Below, piece by piece: positions 18,601 through 26,837 of a stretch of DNA of 64,000 nt. The DNA comes from Novipirellula galeiformis. Lineage in GTDB: Bacteria > Planctomycetota > Planctomycetia > Pirellulales > Pirellulaceae. A program made the position numbers and the translations under genes. Positions within the stretch are counted from its first letter, which is position 1, and every line of letters begins with the position of its first letter. Below the pieces are notes generated by a model, which made no database searches, was not told where the DNA came from, and saw nothing but the letters and a program-made list of their open reading frames with translations. The DNA is taken from NCBI RefSeq assembly GCF_007860095.1, contig NZ_SJPT01000008.1, positions 313,706 to 377,705 of the forward strand, given 5' to 3'.

Positions 18601-18674
18601 GCACAACTCTCAGCGGGGGCCGCGACGCAGAGGATCGATAGGCCAAAAAGCCCGCACGCGAATCGAGAAAACAT
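15609..18674 (-). CDS. PSCyt1-DUF1549-DUF1553 protein with haem-binding CxxCH
   Basis: A 1021-aa protein from the ATG at 18674; an in-frame ATG at 18710 gives 12 more residues but a poorer signal peptide. A signal peptide is followed by the planctomycete cytochrome domain with CIECH, [15 protein letters not shown] and [12 protein letters not shown]. Next is DUF1549 ([10 protein letters not shown], ...[32 protein letters not shown]), then a coiled coil and a roughly 200-residue concanavalin-like insertion (HIHPAGTRG to ...DISFGIPG). DUF1553 closes the protein ([22 protein letters not shown]). Likely a periplasmic multihaem-type partner of the DUF1501 protein encoded downstream on the same strand. 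Confidence 0.93.
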   Translation of the reverse strand: [1021 protein letters not shown]

Positions 18675-19006
18675 TCGGTTGCGTTGGCGGCGTCGATGGA
18701 TCGATTGCATTTCTATCCACTTTCTTCGGAACGGCTAGGTGGGACTCGGGGAGGGAGCTCGATCGATGTCGCGGTGGCACTTGGCGCGCGTCCTGCCGAT
18801 CGAGAGCCAAGTCAGTGCGGCGAAACCGGATGGCCAAGTACCGCGAAAGGTTTATCCTACCCCCTCTGTAACGGGAGTGTTGTATACAATGTACAGTAGG
18901 GTAGGGGGGGATTGCAACTTTTTTCCGAGAAACGAACGAACGTTCCCCGAGAAACGAACGGAAATGAAGCTGGGACGACACACCCTGCGAGCGTTGTCGC
19001 GACGGA
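18675..19006. other. Intergenic region with a TGTATACA palindrome
   Basis: Upstream region of the PSCyt/DUF1549 gene and downstream of the PLP-enzyme gene. It holds a GTTGTATACAATGTACAG segment (18883-18900) containing the perfect palindrome TGTATACA. CTGTA at 18866 and TACAG at 18896 form a wider inverted pair. It might be an operator, but no regulator gene is adjacent and this is only a suggestion. No gene seen. Confidence 0.3.
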
Positions 19007-20797
19007 TTAACCGAGATGCTCGGCCATCGAGGCCTTGGATTCGATGTACCGGCGGTGGGTGCCCAGATAGCAATCGTGAACTAATTGGTCGATCTCCGCT
19101 GGCGATAAAAACAGGGCCGTGAATCCGGGAACGTGCGGCTCGATGGCCAACTTCGCCGCTTGGATGAAATGAGCGATCAAGTCCTTGGGATCCTCGTTGC
19201 CGATCGCCATTCGCATCGTCGTGGGGCCAATCCCGCTGGCGGCCAACGCCGCTTCGTCCAATTCCGAATGGGTCGTCAGGGCAGGGCAGCTGACGATCGT
19301 GTTGGATTGGCCCAGGCTGATCATGTGGGCAAACATCGGTTCGAGCGAATCAAAGAAACGCTGGAAAACCTCTGCCGGAACCCCCTCGACATCGATTGTA
19401 AACAGGGGAGCGGGTAGGCCGATAAAGGACAGTTTTTCTCGAAGCGGCGAATTTTCGTCGTCCGTCAACGCATTGCAGTGGACGATGATATGGGGATGGG
19501 CGTCAAAGAAACGGGCCAGAATCTCGGTGTTAATGCATTTGTTCAGCATGCGAACGCCCAGCGTTCGCATGCCTTGGATCACTTCGAAAGCGGTGTCAGC
19601 ATTCAGGAACGCGCCTTTCACATAATAGACGTTCCAAAACATCGTCTCATTCCAGGCCACGCCATCTGCGGTCTCGCCTTTGGGGATGAACATGTCATGG
19701 TTGCGGCCAATCACCACACCAGCAATCGTCGAACCCGCTCCCGATAGGTCCTTGGTATAGCTGTGGATCACGAAATCGGGGCGTTCGCGGGGGTCGACGC
19801 GCTGTAAAGGTTGCATCAGAAAGGGGGTGCCGACGGTGGCGTCGAGAATCACACGTAGTCCCGCGTCATGGGCTGCGCGACAGATCGCGGGGACGTCGAG
19901 CGTGTAGCCGTGCGGATTGCAGGGGGATTCGAGGTAAACGTAAGCGTTGCGGCCCGCAGCCAGACGATCGGCATACTTGGTCTTCGTTTGCTCCCAGCAC
20001 TGTTGGAAGTCATCGGCGCCGTATCCAGAGAATGTTTCCACGCCGATACTCAGATTTGATGGTTTGGCGTACCAATCGTGAATCAATTGATGGGCGCCTC
20101 CGTAGATGTTGCGGCTGCTAATCAAAATATCGTCGCGGCCTAGAACATGCGAAAGGACGCTGTCGATAGCGGCCATCCCGCTGTTGAAATTCCAGGCAAA
20201 GTATTCGGTCGCGTACGGACCGGCTTCAATGTCGACGATAAAATTGGCCAGCGACACGGAGGTCGGGTTGAGTAGGCGCGAGTAGATTTCCAACAGCAGT
20301 TCTTTGCCCTTGAAAGCGTCTTCGATCCATTCGGCACAGGCGTAGATGTAGGTCGCGGTACGCGCGATTACAGGGGTCGCCGAAAAGACGGCGGTGACGT
20401 TATCAAAAATGGCGTACGGCCCCTTGGCCGTCTGAGTCGAGTCATCGAGCTGGAGCGATTGATAGCTGCGGCGAAAGGGAGATTGCAGCGAATCGAGCAG
20501 TTTGGCCGTTTGAAAAGAGAGGAACTTCTTAGCGTTGAAATATGCGATCCGGTCCGAGCGATCGAGATTGTGAATCGACTGCTGTGTCAATCGCCACAGG
20601 GCGTCCATATCGGCGCCGGCTTCATACAAACGCCCGGCAAGGCTAGCCAGCGTACGTCCGTGCTGCGTGGCGGGGTCGATTCCGAAATGCACGAGTTGCT
20701 CGGTTACCAGTTCATCGACGGTTTCGGCGCTTGTCGTATTGCGCCGCGGAGAAAGGTTCCGCATCGCCGCTAGCGATGGGGTGTTCGTTTCGGACAT
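19007..20797 (-). CDS. Cys/Met metabolism PLP-dependent enzyme (trans-sulfuration fold) with N-terminal extension
   Basis: A 596-aa protein from the ATG at 20797, preceded by AGGGCG; the frame is open to 20854. From about residue 150 it shows the cystathionine gamma-synthase type features: YSRLLNPTSV, NSGMAAIDSVL, RNIYGGAHQLI, YLESPCNPHGYTLDVP, VILDATVGTPF and the PLP-lysine block HSYTKDLSG with Lys349. Typical members are about 400 aa; the first 130 residues (AETVDELVTEQLVHFGIDPATQ...) are an extra helical region I do not recognise. The substrate is uncertain: sulfur amino-acid chemistry is probable from the fold, but cystathionine versus another thioether cannot be decided. Confidence 0.85.
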   Translation of the reverse strand: MSETNTPSLAAMRNLSPRRNTTSAETVDELVTEQLVHFGIDPATQHGRTLASLAGRLYEAGADMDALWRLTQQSIHNLDRSDRIAYFNAKKFLSFQTAKLLDSLQSPFRRSYQSLQLDDSTQTAKGPYAIFDNVTAVFSATPVIARTATYIYACAEWIEDAFKGKELLLEIYSRLLNPTSVSLANFIVDIEAGPYATEYFAWNFNSGMAAIDSVLSHVLGRDDILISSRNIYGGAHQLIHDWYAKPSNLSIGVETFSGYGADDFQQCWEQTKTKYADRLAAGRNAYVYLESPCNPHGYTLDVPAICRAAHDAGLRVILDATVGTPFLMQPLQRVDPRERPDFVIHSYTKDLSGAGSTIAGVVIGRNHDMFIPKGETADGVAWNETMFWNVYYVKGAFLNADTAFEVIQGMRTLGVRMLNKCINTEILARFFDAHPHIIVHCNALTDDENSPLREKLSFIGLPAPLFTIDVEGVPAEVFQRFFDSLEPMFAHMISLGQSNTIVSCPALTTHSELDEAALAASGIGPTTMRMAIGNEDPKDLIAHFIQAAKLAIEPHVPGFTALFLSPAEIDQLVHDCYLGTHRRYIESKASMAEHLG

Positions 20798-21026
20798 CGG
20801 TATCGCCCTGACGTAACAAAGAATGGAGGTGCTCGAACCTTCGAATTGTAACACAATCGCCGATCCACAGGCTGGAAATCAGACGTGTGAATCAAGGCTT
20901 CCCATCCGCGTCACACGAAGGATTAGAATCGAGGAAGGAAAATCAACGGCGATGCACTCGGCGTCCAAACGATTGCCGAATCGTTCCGTAGCCAGTTCGA
21001 TCAAGTTTTAAGGGGAAAACGACACC

Positions 21027-22853
21027 ATGCATTTGACCGCGATGCGACTTTTAATCGTGACCATGATCGGAACGTTGCTGATCAGTGGTACCACGCTGTG
21101 TGCGGAAACGCCCGTTGCCGAAGCGCCCGTCACCAAAGCGCCCGTCACCAAAGCGCCCGTCACCAAAACGCCCGTTGCCGAAGCCCATGGCGGCGAAGCA
21201 CGGACCCGCGAAGCAAAGGTGGTCGGCCCTCGTGATTTGCAATTGAGCTACGTGTCGGATGTTGACGGTACCACTCAACCCTATCGCGTGTTTCTGCCGT
21301 CATCCTACGATGGCACGACGCCGCTGCCGATGCTTGTTGCACTGCACGGAACCGGAGGTAGCCAAGACACCTACGCAACCACATACCATGACGGAATCTA
21401 TGTTCGCGAAGCGGACAAGCGTGGCATCGTCCTGGTTTGTCCGCATGGCCGGGGCACAACGGAGTATCGTGGCATCGGCGAGAACGATGTGTTGACGGTG
21501 ATCGAAAAGGTGTGCCAAGACTTTGCGATCGATCGAGACCGGATTGTGTGTAGCGGACAATCGATGGGGGGCACCGGCACGACGTATTTGTGTTGTCGAT
21601 ATCCTGACTTGTTTGCCGCGGGGATTCCGCTCGCATCGACCTATGGTCACCTGTCACTCGTCGCGAATCTGATGCATGTCCCGATGCTGTACGTGCAAGG
21701 CGAAAAGGACTGGCCTGTGTATGCGAAGAATGGGCCGATTCCGATTACTCGCCGGCTAAAAGAGTTGGGCTACAACGGGCGGTTGTGGATGGTGCCTGGT
21801 GCGAAGCACAACACGATGGACATCACGACGGCCGAGGTGCTCGATTGGGCGCTCGCACAGAAACGCGTGACGCATCCCCGCCGTGTGTTGTTTCGTGCCT
21901 ACTTGCCGTTTCAAGGTCGTGCTTATTGGACCGAGATCGTCGAGATTCGTGAGCCAGGACTCTACGCTGAGATCGATGCAACGATTCAAGGCGACAACAC
22001 GATTGCGGTCTCGCTAAAAAATGCAAACCGCGTGACACTGCGGCCTGATCCTGAGCTGTTGGATTTGGCAAAACCGATTCAGGTCGTTGTCGATGGCAAG
22101 TCGTCATTCACAGGGAGCTGTGCGGCCGATCAACAGATTCAACTCGCTTGGGACGGTGCACAATGGAGGGGCAGTGTTGCCGAGCGACAATTGACGCCCT
22201 ACACCGCCTATCGTACGCATGTCATTGGCGTTGTCGCGGAACCTCCTTCGCAACCGTTGCGCTGGGACACCTCAGGGGCAAACCAAGTCGCGGTCCGTCA
22301 ATCACGAACGTTTCCCGCGGAAACCACGATGGGAAGTTGGATGGCCGATGCGATGCGCTCGGCGACCGGTGCCGATGTCGCTGTTTACAACCGACGTTAC
22401 TATCGTGGCGTGCCGTTGGAAAAGGACCAGCAACTGTTTGCGGTTGATTTGTTCAATTGGCTGCGACCCACCAACAGCAATCTGGGCACCTTTGAAGTTA
22501 CCGGAAAGGACCTGCTTGAGATCATTGAAGACAACATTCGCGACGCCGAAGGCGAAGATGAATTCTTGTTACAGGTCTCCGGTTGTCGCTATGCGTTTGA
22601 CCGTAATCGAGCCAAGGGAGAGCGAATCGTGTCGAGCGATATCGATTCCGAACGTCGCTACACGGTGGTGTGTGAAACGCACATGCTCGCTCGTGGCGAC
22701 ACCTGTTTTTTGGCCGGGCACACTGAAAAACTGCAATATACCGACACCGATATCTCGAATGTTTCAGCGGCTTGGCGCTACATTGTTGCAAAGGATGGTG
22801 TCGTCGAGGGCATGCGTGACGGCCGCGTTCGTGATCTCACGGGGAAACGCTAA
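21027..22853 (+). CDS. Secreted esterase-like alpha/beta hydrolase fused to a 5'-nucleotidase C-terminal domain
   Basis: A 608-aa protein. A signal peptide (to about CAE26) is followed by a short tandem peptide repeat (APVTK, residues 33-53). Residues 70-275 are an alpha/beta hydrolase: LVALHGTGG (oxyanion region), nucleophile Ser179 in GQSMGG, candidate Asp228 (GEKDWPV) and His261 (GAKHNTMD). A linker with an ML-like beta region follows. Residues about 430-585 resemble the 5'-nucleotidase C-terminal domain (GSWMADAMRSATGADVAVYN, FAVDLFNWLRPTNSNLGTFEVTGKDL). The metallophosphatase domain that normally precedes it is absent. The substrate is unknown. Confidence 0.82.
   Translation: MHLTAMRLLIVTMIGTLLISGTTLCAETPVAEAPVTKAPVTKAPVTKTPVAEAHGGEARTREAKVVGPRDLQLSYVSDVDGTTQPYRVFLPSSYDGTTPLPMLVALHGTGGSQDTYATTYHDGIYVREADKRGIVLVCPHGRGTTEYRGIGENDVLTVIEKVCQDFAIDRDRIVCSGQSMGGTGTTYLCCRYPDLFAAGIPLASTYGHLSLVANLMHVPMLYVQGEKDWPVYAKNGPIPITRRLKELGYNGRLWMVPGAKHNTMDITTAEVLDWALAQKRVTHPRRVLFRAYLPFQGRAYWTEIVEIREPGLYAEIDATIQGDNTIAVSLKNANRVTLRPDPELLDLAKPIQVVVDGKSSFTGSCAADQQIQLAWDGAQWRGSVAERQLTPYTAYRTHVIGVVAEPPSQPLRWDTSGANQVAVRQSRTFPAETTMGSWMADAMRSATGADVAVYNRRYYRGVPLEKDQQLFAVDLFNWLRPTNSNLGTFEVTGKDLLEIIEDNIRDAEGEDEFLLQVSGCRYAFDRNRAKGERIVSSDIDSERRYTVVCETHMLARGDTCFLAGHTEKLQYTDTDISNVSAAWRYIVAKDGVVEGMRDGRVRDLTGKR
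21109..21183 (+). repeat. 15-bp in-frame tandem repeat in the esterase gene
   Basis: Five 15-bp units of CGCCCGTCACCAAAG type; the two outer ones read CGCCCGTTGCCGAAG. They encode five copies of (T/A)PV(T/A)(K/E)-like pentapeptides directly after the signal peptide. The length is a multiple of three, so copy-number change would keep the frame. Confidence 0.85.
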
Positions 22854-23024
22854 TCGATGCGTGCTGCGGAAGGGGGCGCGACTTGCCAACGGAAATGGCA
22901 CCCGCACTGAGTCGTTTTCAAAGAATCGCAGAGCACCGCGGGGTTGCACTGTCATTATTTCAAAATGACCCAGCGTCTTCGAGATTCGTTGCTCTCATCA
23001 CGATTTTGAACCGGAGCAAACAAC

Positions 23025-23056
23025 AGCCAGAGCGAGGTGATGGCGTCGCTCCGGCT
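23025..23056 (-). terminator. Hairpin downstream of DUF1559 gene (family H)
   Basis: AGCCAGAGCGA pairs with TCGCTCCGGCT (one mismatch) around a short loop, 51 bp past the stop of the DUF1559 gene at 23108. Read on the minus strand it is followed by TGTTGTTTG, so it may end transcription. The same hairpin recurs at 25043, 25715, 31253, 32877 and 34627. Confidence 0.55.
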
Positions 23057-23107
23057 CGATTGAATGCGGTGGCTAGGATGGCGTTATCGCGTGATTGCGA
23101 TCGGCAA

Positions 23108-24154
23108 TTAGGGCAGTTCGACGGTCTCGCTGCCGTCCTTGGAACCTAACGCACCCCACACGCCGTAGGGCGACGGGCCTTGCAAAACGCTACCACTCGA
23201 AAGGTCGCCCGTGTCGATGGAATCGGTAATGAACGAGACCGATCCGTCACACTTCAATACCGTGATGCCACCGGGATGGTAGCTGCTAGCCGTCGCGTAA
23301 CTGCGATGAGCAGGATCGGTAATAAGACCACAACTGGGGCCGTTGGGAGGTAAAATCGTGTTGATCGACGACCATCCGGTGAACCCCCAGGACCAAGCGA
23401 TACCGGACGAGCCATACGTAGCAAGTCCGGTTTTATACAAGCCGTGGTCTCCGACGGTTGAAAGGCATGTAATTGGATTGTTCGCCGTCGGAGTAGAGCC
23501 AACCGAAGAATGGGTTTGGACCATTCCTCCTTTAACAATTCTGCCCCCCGGACCTTCGCCGATGCCGCGTTCGCCCATCGCAATCGTGTTGCTTAGGCCA
23601 TCGAGGATTGCGGAAAAGTTGAACGCCTTCGATCTCGCAAAAGGACCACGAGTCGTCGCGTCGCCATAAAAGGGCGTCCAGTCGCCCGTGCTAAAGTTGT
23701 AACTAATGCGACCTCGGTCGGTGCTTTGTTTGCTGCTAGAGCGGGGGTCAGAAGGGCAGACAAAACCAGGGATTTGTGTGTACCAAGGCGCGTACCCAAT
23801 ACCACTTTCCGGGTATTTGTCGTAAGGATCGTAGGTGACTCCGTTGATCGTCGTGGTCGAGGTGATTTGATCATACAGCGCCTGTTGCTCGACGAATGGC
23901 AAGATCGCAATGGAACCACTGTGGTAGTTATGTCGATGGCTTCCAATGGACCAGAAGGGCAACGAGTCGTTGCTGTCGTGATAGTTGTGCAGTGCCAGCC
24001 CCAACTGTTTCATGTTGTTGCTGCACGACATTCGGCGGGCCGCTTCGCGGGCAGCCTGTACCGCCGGTAGGAGCAATCCGACCAGCACTCCGATGATGGC
24101 GATCACCACCAATAATTCAACGAGTGTAAAACCCATTTTTGACCGATGACTCAT
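23108..24154 (-). CDS. DUF1559 prepilin-like protein, type I
   Basis: A 348-aa protein starting at ATG 24154, with GGAGAGAG just upstream. The prepilin site is [14 protein letters not shown], followed by the family block [20 protein letters not shown]. The middle has [10 protein letters not shown] and the C-terminus [20 protein letters not shown] and [16 protein letters not shown]. The first 60 and last 55 residues are almost identical to the four other type I paralogues; the centre differs. It stands alone, without a lipoprotein gene directly after it. It is probably exported and anchored by its N-terminal helix; function unknown. Confidence 0.93.
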   Translation of the reverse strand: MSHRSKMGFTLVELLVVIAIIGVLVGLLLPAVQAAREAARRMSCSNNMKQLGLALHNYHDSNDSLPFWSIGSHRHNYHSGSIAILPFVEQQALYDQITSTTTINGVTYDPYDKYPESGIGYAPWYTQIPGFVCPSDPRSSSKQSTDRGRISYNFSTGDWTPFYGDATTRGPFARSKAFNFSAILDGLSNTIAMGERGIGEGPGGRIVKGGMVQTHSSVGSTPTANNPITCLSTVGDHGLYKTGLATYGSSGIAWSWGFTGWSSINTILPPNGPSCGLITDPAHRSYATASSYHPGGITVLKCDGSVSFITDSIDTGDLSSGSVLQGPSPYGVWGALGSKDGSETVELP

Positions 24155-24350
24155 GATAACTCTCTCCAGACGGGTAGATAAGAAGACAAACGAGTGATGA
24201 TGGGAGTCTGCAATTAAATAATCGCTGAGCAGTTCGTCGGAACGCTGACGAGCTGTAGGCGGTTTTTTCAGAGTGTGAGTGTTGAGAGACGTACTGCGCG
24301 GGAAGCGGTGTCGGGTGGGGGTGGCTTAGTTCCGGGCAAGGGGGTGGCGC

Positions 24351-24379
24351 AATATAGTGGGATTGAAATCAAGAAGCAA
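24351..24379 (-). promoter_or_regulatory. Sigma70-like promoter of the DUF1559 gene at 24154
   Basis: Read on the minus strand: TTGCTT (24379-24374), 17-bp spacer, TATATT (24356-24351). It predicts a 5' leader of about 190 nt. Both boxes and the spacing recur upstream of the paralogues at 32361, 34030, 40491, 42710 and 44769. Confidence 0.6.
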
Positions 24380-24459
24380 CAAAAAGAGCTTCTGATTCAC
24401 TGGGGGCTGGTGGTCGTAACCGCGAGGCTGCACGCAGGAATGCGCAGACGGGCACCATG

Positions 24460-24592
24460 GCTAAGCAGCGAGGCAGGAATGATCGGGTGAAATCCCATTA
24501 GCCGCTTGCGCGTTAGCCTCGGTTGAACGTGCGAACCGTGGCTAACGCCAAAACGGCTAATCTACCGAAAGACTCCTGCCGAGCTGCTTAGC
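24460..24592. repeat. MITE-like repeat with 19-bp inverted ends
   Basis: The left end GCTAAGCAGCGAGGCAGGA and the right end TCCTGCCGAGCTGCTTAGC are inverted repeats with two mismatches. The interior has GGTGAAATCCCATTAGCCGC and CCGTGGCTAACGCC. An inverted-orientation relative lies at 51481-51588. No coding sequence. Confidence 0.65.
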
Positions 24593-24619
24593 GTTTAGCC
24601 AATCCAGAAGTGGGACATG

Positions 24620-24776
24620 CTTTGGTGCTGAGAGTCTTGTTTTCAGCACTGGTATCCCCGCTTTTCAGCCACTCTCACGTCAGCAGCGATTCAAAAAACA
24701 CACTTGATTTGTGGAGGAAGCGAGATTGGTTCCCAACGCCATTCGCCAACGCGAGCATTCATCTGAAATCCGAGTT
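24620..24776. repeat. Conserved spacer block, copy 1
   Basis: A non-coding block (TGTTTTCAGCACTGG..., TCACGTCAGCAGCGATTC, GGAAGCGAGATTGGTTCCC, AACGCGAGCATTCATC) also present at 27130-27290, 32690-32850, 34375-34590 and 38310-38460. It lies between cassettes in the long region 24155-25212, where no gene was found. Confidence 0.6.
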
Positions 24777-25042
24777 CTTAAACGCAAGGAGACCGGGGAT
24801 GTTTTGCCTTGTAGGCTGTTTGCGACGTCTTGGCAATCAATGCTTGGGAAGCAAACAATTCGTCACGACGCATTTCAAAATTGCCGCATCGAATCGCAGG
24901 CTCGGTGGCCCTAGCGATGAGAATGATTAGGGATCAGGCAACGTTTTTGTATGGCAAAGCAGGCAGGTCACGGATTCAGAGTGCCAAAGATTGCATCCGA
25001 GATCGATTGCTCTCATCTCGATTTTGAACCGAGGCAAACCAG

Positions 25043-25074
25043 AGCCAGAGCGAGGTGACGTCGTTGCTCCGGCT
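25043..25074 (-). terminator. Hairpin downstream of lipoprotein gene (family H)
   Basis: AGCCAGAGCGA...TTGCTCCGGCT, 139 bp past the stop of the lipoprotein gene at 25213. It is an imperfect member of the hairpin family; on the minus strand it is followed by CTGGTTTGCC. Confidence 0.45.
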
Positions 25075-25212
25075 CGAATGATTGCGCTGTTCAAGTCGGT
25101 GGTGAATGGCAGAAGGGACCATCGCTCGTCGAGGGAGGGTCGTTCGCAAGATTTAGCGCAAGCAAGATTTCACGCTACGTATCGTTCACATTCAAAACGC
25201 GATTGGGTTTGC

Positions 25213-25668
25213 TTAATCAGCTAGGTCGAACGTGAAATCGTTCTCTCCGCCCTCGGTCACGTCGGCGGTCAAGTCGGACGACTTTGCCGTTTTGTATTTG
25301 ACCGGCAGCGATTCCTTGATGGAAATCGTGGGTTCCTTGCCATTCTTTTCCATGTAGGCGATCGATTCTTCGTGCGACAGGGCGCCCACGACTTCGGATT
25401 TCGAGATCAGGACTTTGTATTTCCCCGGCATTGCCCCATCGTTGGGTTGCAGTGTCGTCATCTCGAAGTGGCCGTTCTCGTCGGTAAAACCACTCGATGC
25501 ACGTCCCGATCCATCGGGCGCAAATGTCACGGTCGCCCCGGCGACCGGTTGGCCTTGGTAATTCACCGTGCCTTTTGTCGGCACGACACCGTCGACGCTG
25601 GCAGGGCTGTTACAGCCAAGGAAAAAACTGGCTTGGGCAAGCACCAGCAAGCAAACTAAATTTCTCAT
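25213..25668 (-). CDS. Transthyretin-like lipoprotein, type I (copy 1)
   Basis: A 151-aa protein from the ATG at 25668. The lipoprotein signal MRNLVCLLVLAQASFFLGC has its lipobox Cys at 19. A carboxypeptidase-regulatory/transthyretin-like beta-sandwich follows: PTKGTVNYQGQPVAGATVTFAP, ASSGFTDENGHFEMTTLQPN and GKYKVLISK. It ends TFDLAD. Its amino-acid sequence is identical to the gene at 30751, 5.5 kb away, although the neighbouring DUF1559 genes differ. It follows the DUF1559 gene at 25788 by 119 bp on the same strand and is probably co-expressed. It would be anchored to a membrane in the envelope. Confidence 0.9.
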   Translation of the reverse strand: MRNLVCLLVLAQASFFLGCNSPASVDGVVPTKGTVNYQGQPVAGATVTFAPDGSGRASSGFTDENGHFEMTTLQPNDGAMPGKYKVLISKSEVVGALSHEESIAYMEKNGKEPTISIKESLPVKYKTAKSSDLTADVTEGGENDFTFDLAD

Positions 25669-25714
25669 TGAAAATCGAATCCTCAAATCACGTTTTTACA
25701 CGGGGGTAAACGAG

Positions 25715-25746
25715 AGCCGGAGCGAGTTTGTATGATCGCTCCGGCT
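25715..25746 (-). promoter_or_regulatory. Perfect intra-operon hairpin between DUF1559 and lipoprotein genes
   Basis: AGCCGGAGCGA (25715-25725), 10-nt loop, TCGCTCCGGCT (25736-25746): an 11-bp perfect stem. It lies in the 119-bp gap between the DUF1559 stop and the lipoprotein start. It could be a partial terminator or an mRNA-processing or stability element setting the ratio of the two products. It is duplicated exactly at 31253. Confidence 0.65.
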
Positions 25747-25787
25747 TTAAAAAATGGATGGTGTTATCGCGAGATTGCGATCGGCTA

Positions 25788-26837
25788 TTAGGGCAGGCTG
25801 ACGGTCTCGTTGCCGTCCTTGGAACCTAACGCACCCCAGATGCCGTAGGGCGATGGGCCTTGTGCAACGCTGCCACTCGAAAGGTCTCCGGTGTCGATCG
25901 AATCGGTAATGAACGAGACCGCTCCGTCACACTTCAGTGTCATGACTCCGCCGGGATGGTAGCTGCTAGGCGTCGCAAACATGCGGTGAGCTGTATCGCC
26001 GGTGTGGACGCAGCTGGGGCCGTTTGGAGGCAAAATCGTGTTGATCGAGGTGTAACCGGTGAACCCATACGACCAGGAGTTGCCCCCGGTGCCTCGCGCC
26101 GAGAACGTCGATTTGTACATGCCGTTGGTTCCCACGGTCGCCAGGCACGCGATCGGATTGTTTGCTGTCGGAGAGGCGCCAACCGAAGGGTGGGTTTGGA
26201 TTGCTCCACCCTTGACTCTGCCTCCGAGGACAATCGCTCCATCGCCAATCGAGCGTTCGCCCATCGCGATCGTGTTGCTAAGTCCATCGAGGATTGCGGA
26301 AAAGTTGAATGCCTTCATTCGCGCAAAGGGACTGCGTGTGGACGTGTCGCTGTAGTAGGGGGTCCAATCGCCCAGGCTAAAACAGTAGTTATTACGGCCA
26401 AGGTCTCCGCTTTGGTTGTTGCTGGCTCGGGGATCCGAGGGACAGACAAAGCCAGGGATCTGAGTGTACCACGGCGTATAGCCACTACTGACTCCGTATT
26501 GGTCATAGGGCGGGTAGGTCACGCCGTTGATCGTGGTGGTCGAGGTGATTTGTTCGTACAACGCGTTCTGCTCAATAAATGGCAAGATCGCAATGAAACC
26601 ACTGTAATGGGAATGCCTATGGCTTGCGTAAGACCAGAAGGGCAACGATCGGTAGGTGTCGTGGTAGTTATGTAGTGCCAACCCCAGCTGTTTCATGTTG
26701 TTGCTGCACGACATTCGCCGGGCCGCTTCACGGGCGGCTTGTACCGCCGGTAAGAGCAATCCGACCAAGACTCCGATGATGGCGATCACCACCAATAATT
26801 CAACGAGCGTAAAACCTTTTTCTGAACGACGACGCAT
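25788..26837 (-). CDS. DUF1559 prepilin-like protein, type I
   Basis: A 349-aa protein from ATG 26837, with GGAGAAAG upstream; the frame is open to 26876. The prepilin site is [14 protein letters not shown]. Conserved blocks are [58 protein letters not shown] and [15 protein letters not shown]. It is the first gene of a pair with the lipoprotein at 25213. The upstream box at 26999-27004 (AACATT) only weakly matches the promoter found at the other copies. Confidence 0.93.
   Translation of the reverse strand: MRRRSEKGFTLVELLVVIAIIGVLVGLLLPAVQAAREAARRMSCSNNMKQLGLALHNYHDTYRSLPFWSYASHRHSHYSGFIAILPFIEQNALYEQITSTTTINGVTYPPYDQYGVSSGYTPWYTQIPGFVCPSDPRASNNQSGDLGRNNYCFSLGDWTPYYSDTSTRSPFARMKAFNFSAILDGLSNTIAMGERSIGDGAIVLGGRVKGGAIQTHPSVGASPTANNPIACLATVGTNGMYKSTFSARGTGGNSWSYGFTGYTSINTILPPNGPSCVHTGDTAHRMFATPSSYHPGGVMTLKCDGAVSFITDSIDTGDLSSGSVAQGPSPYGIWGALGSKDGNETVSLP

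Noticed and set aside
18866..18900. BlaI/CopY-type operator
   Set aside because: The TACA-TGTA spacing is one base and not the usual two, and no such regulator gene is near; left as an unassigned palindrome.
25860..26675. 271-aa plus-strand frame inside the DUF1559 gene
   Set aside because: It is the complement of a well-supported DUF1559 gene; similar shadows recur in every paralogue because the DNA is repeated.
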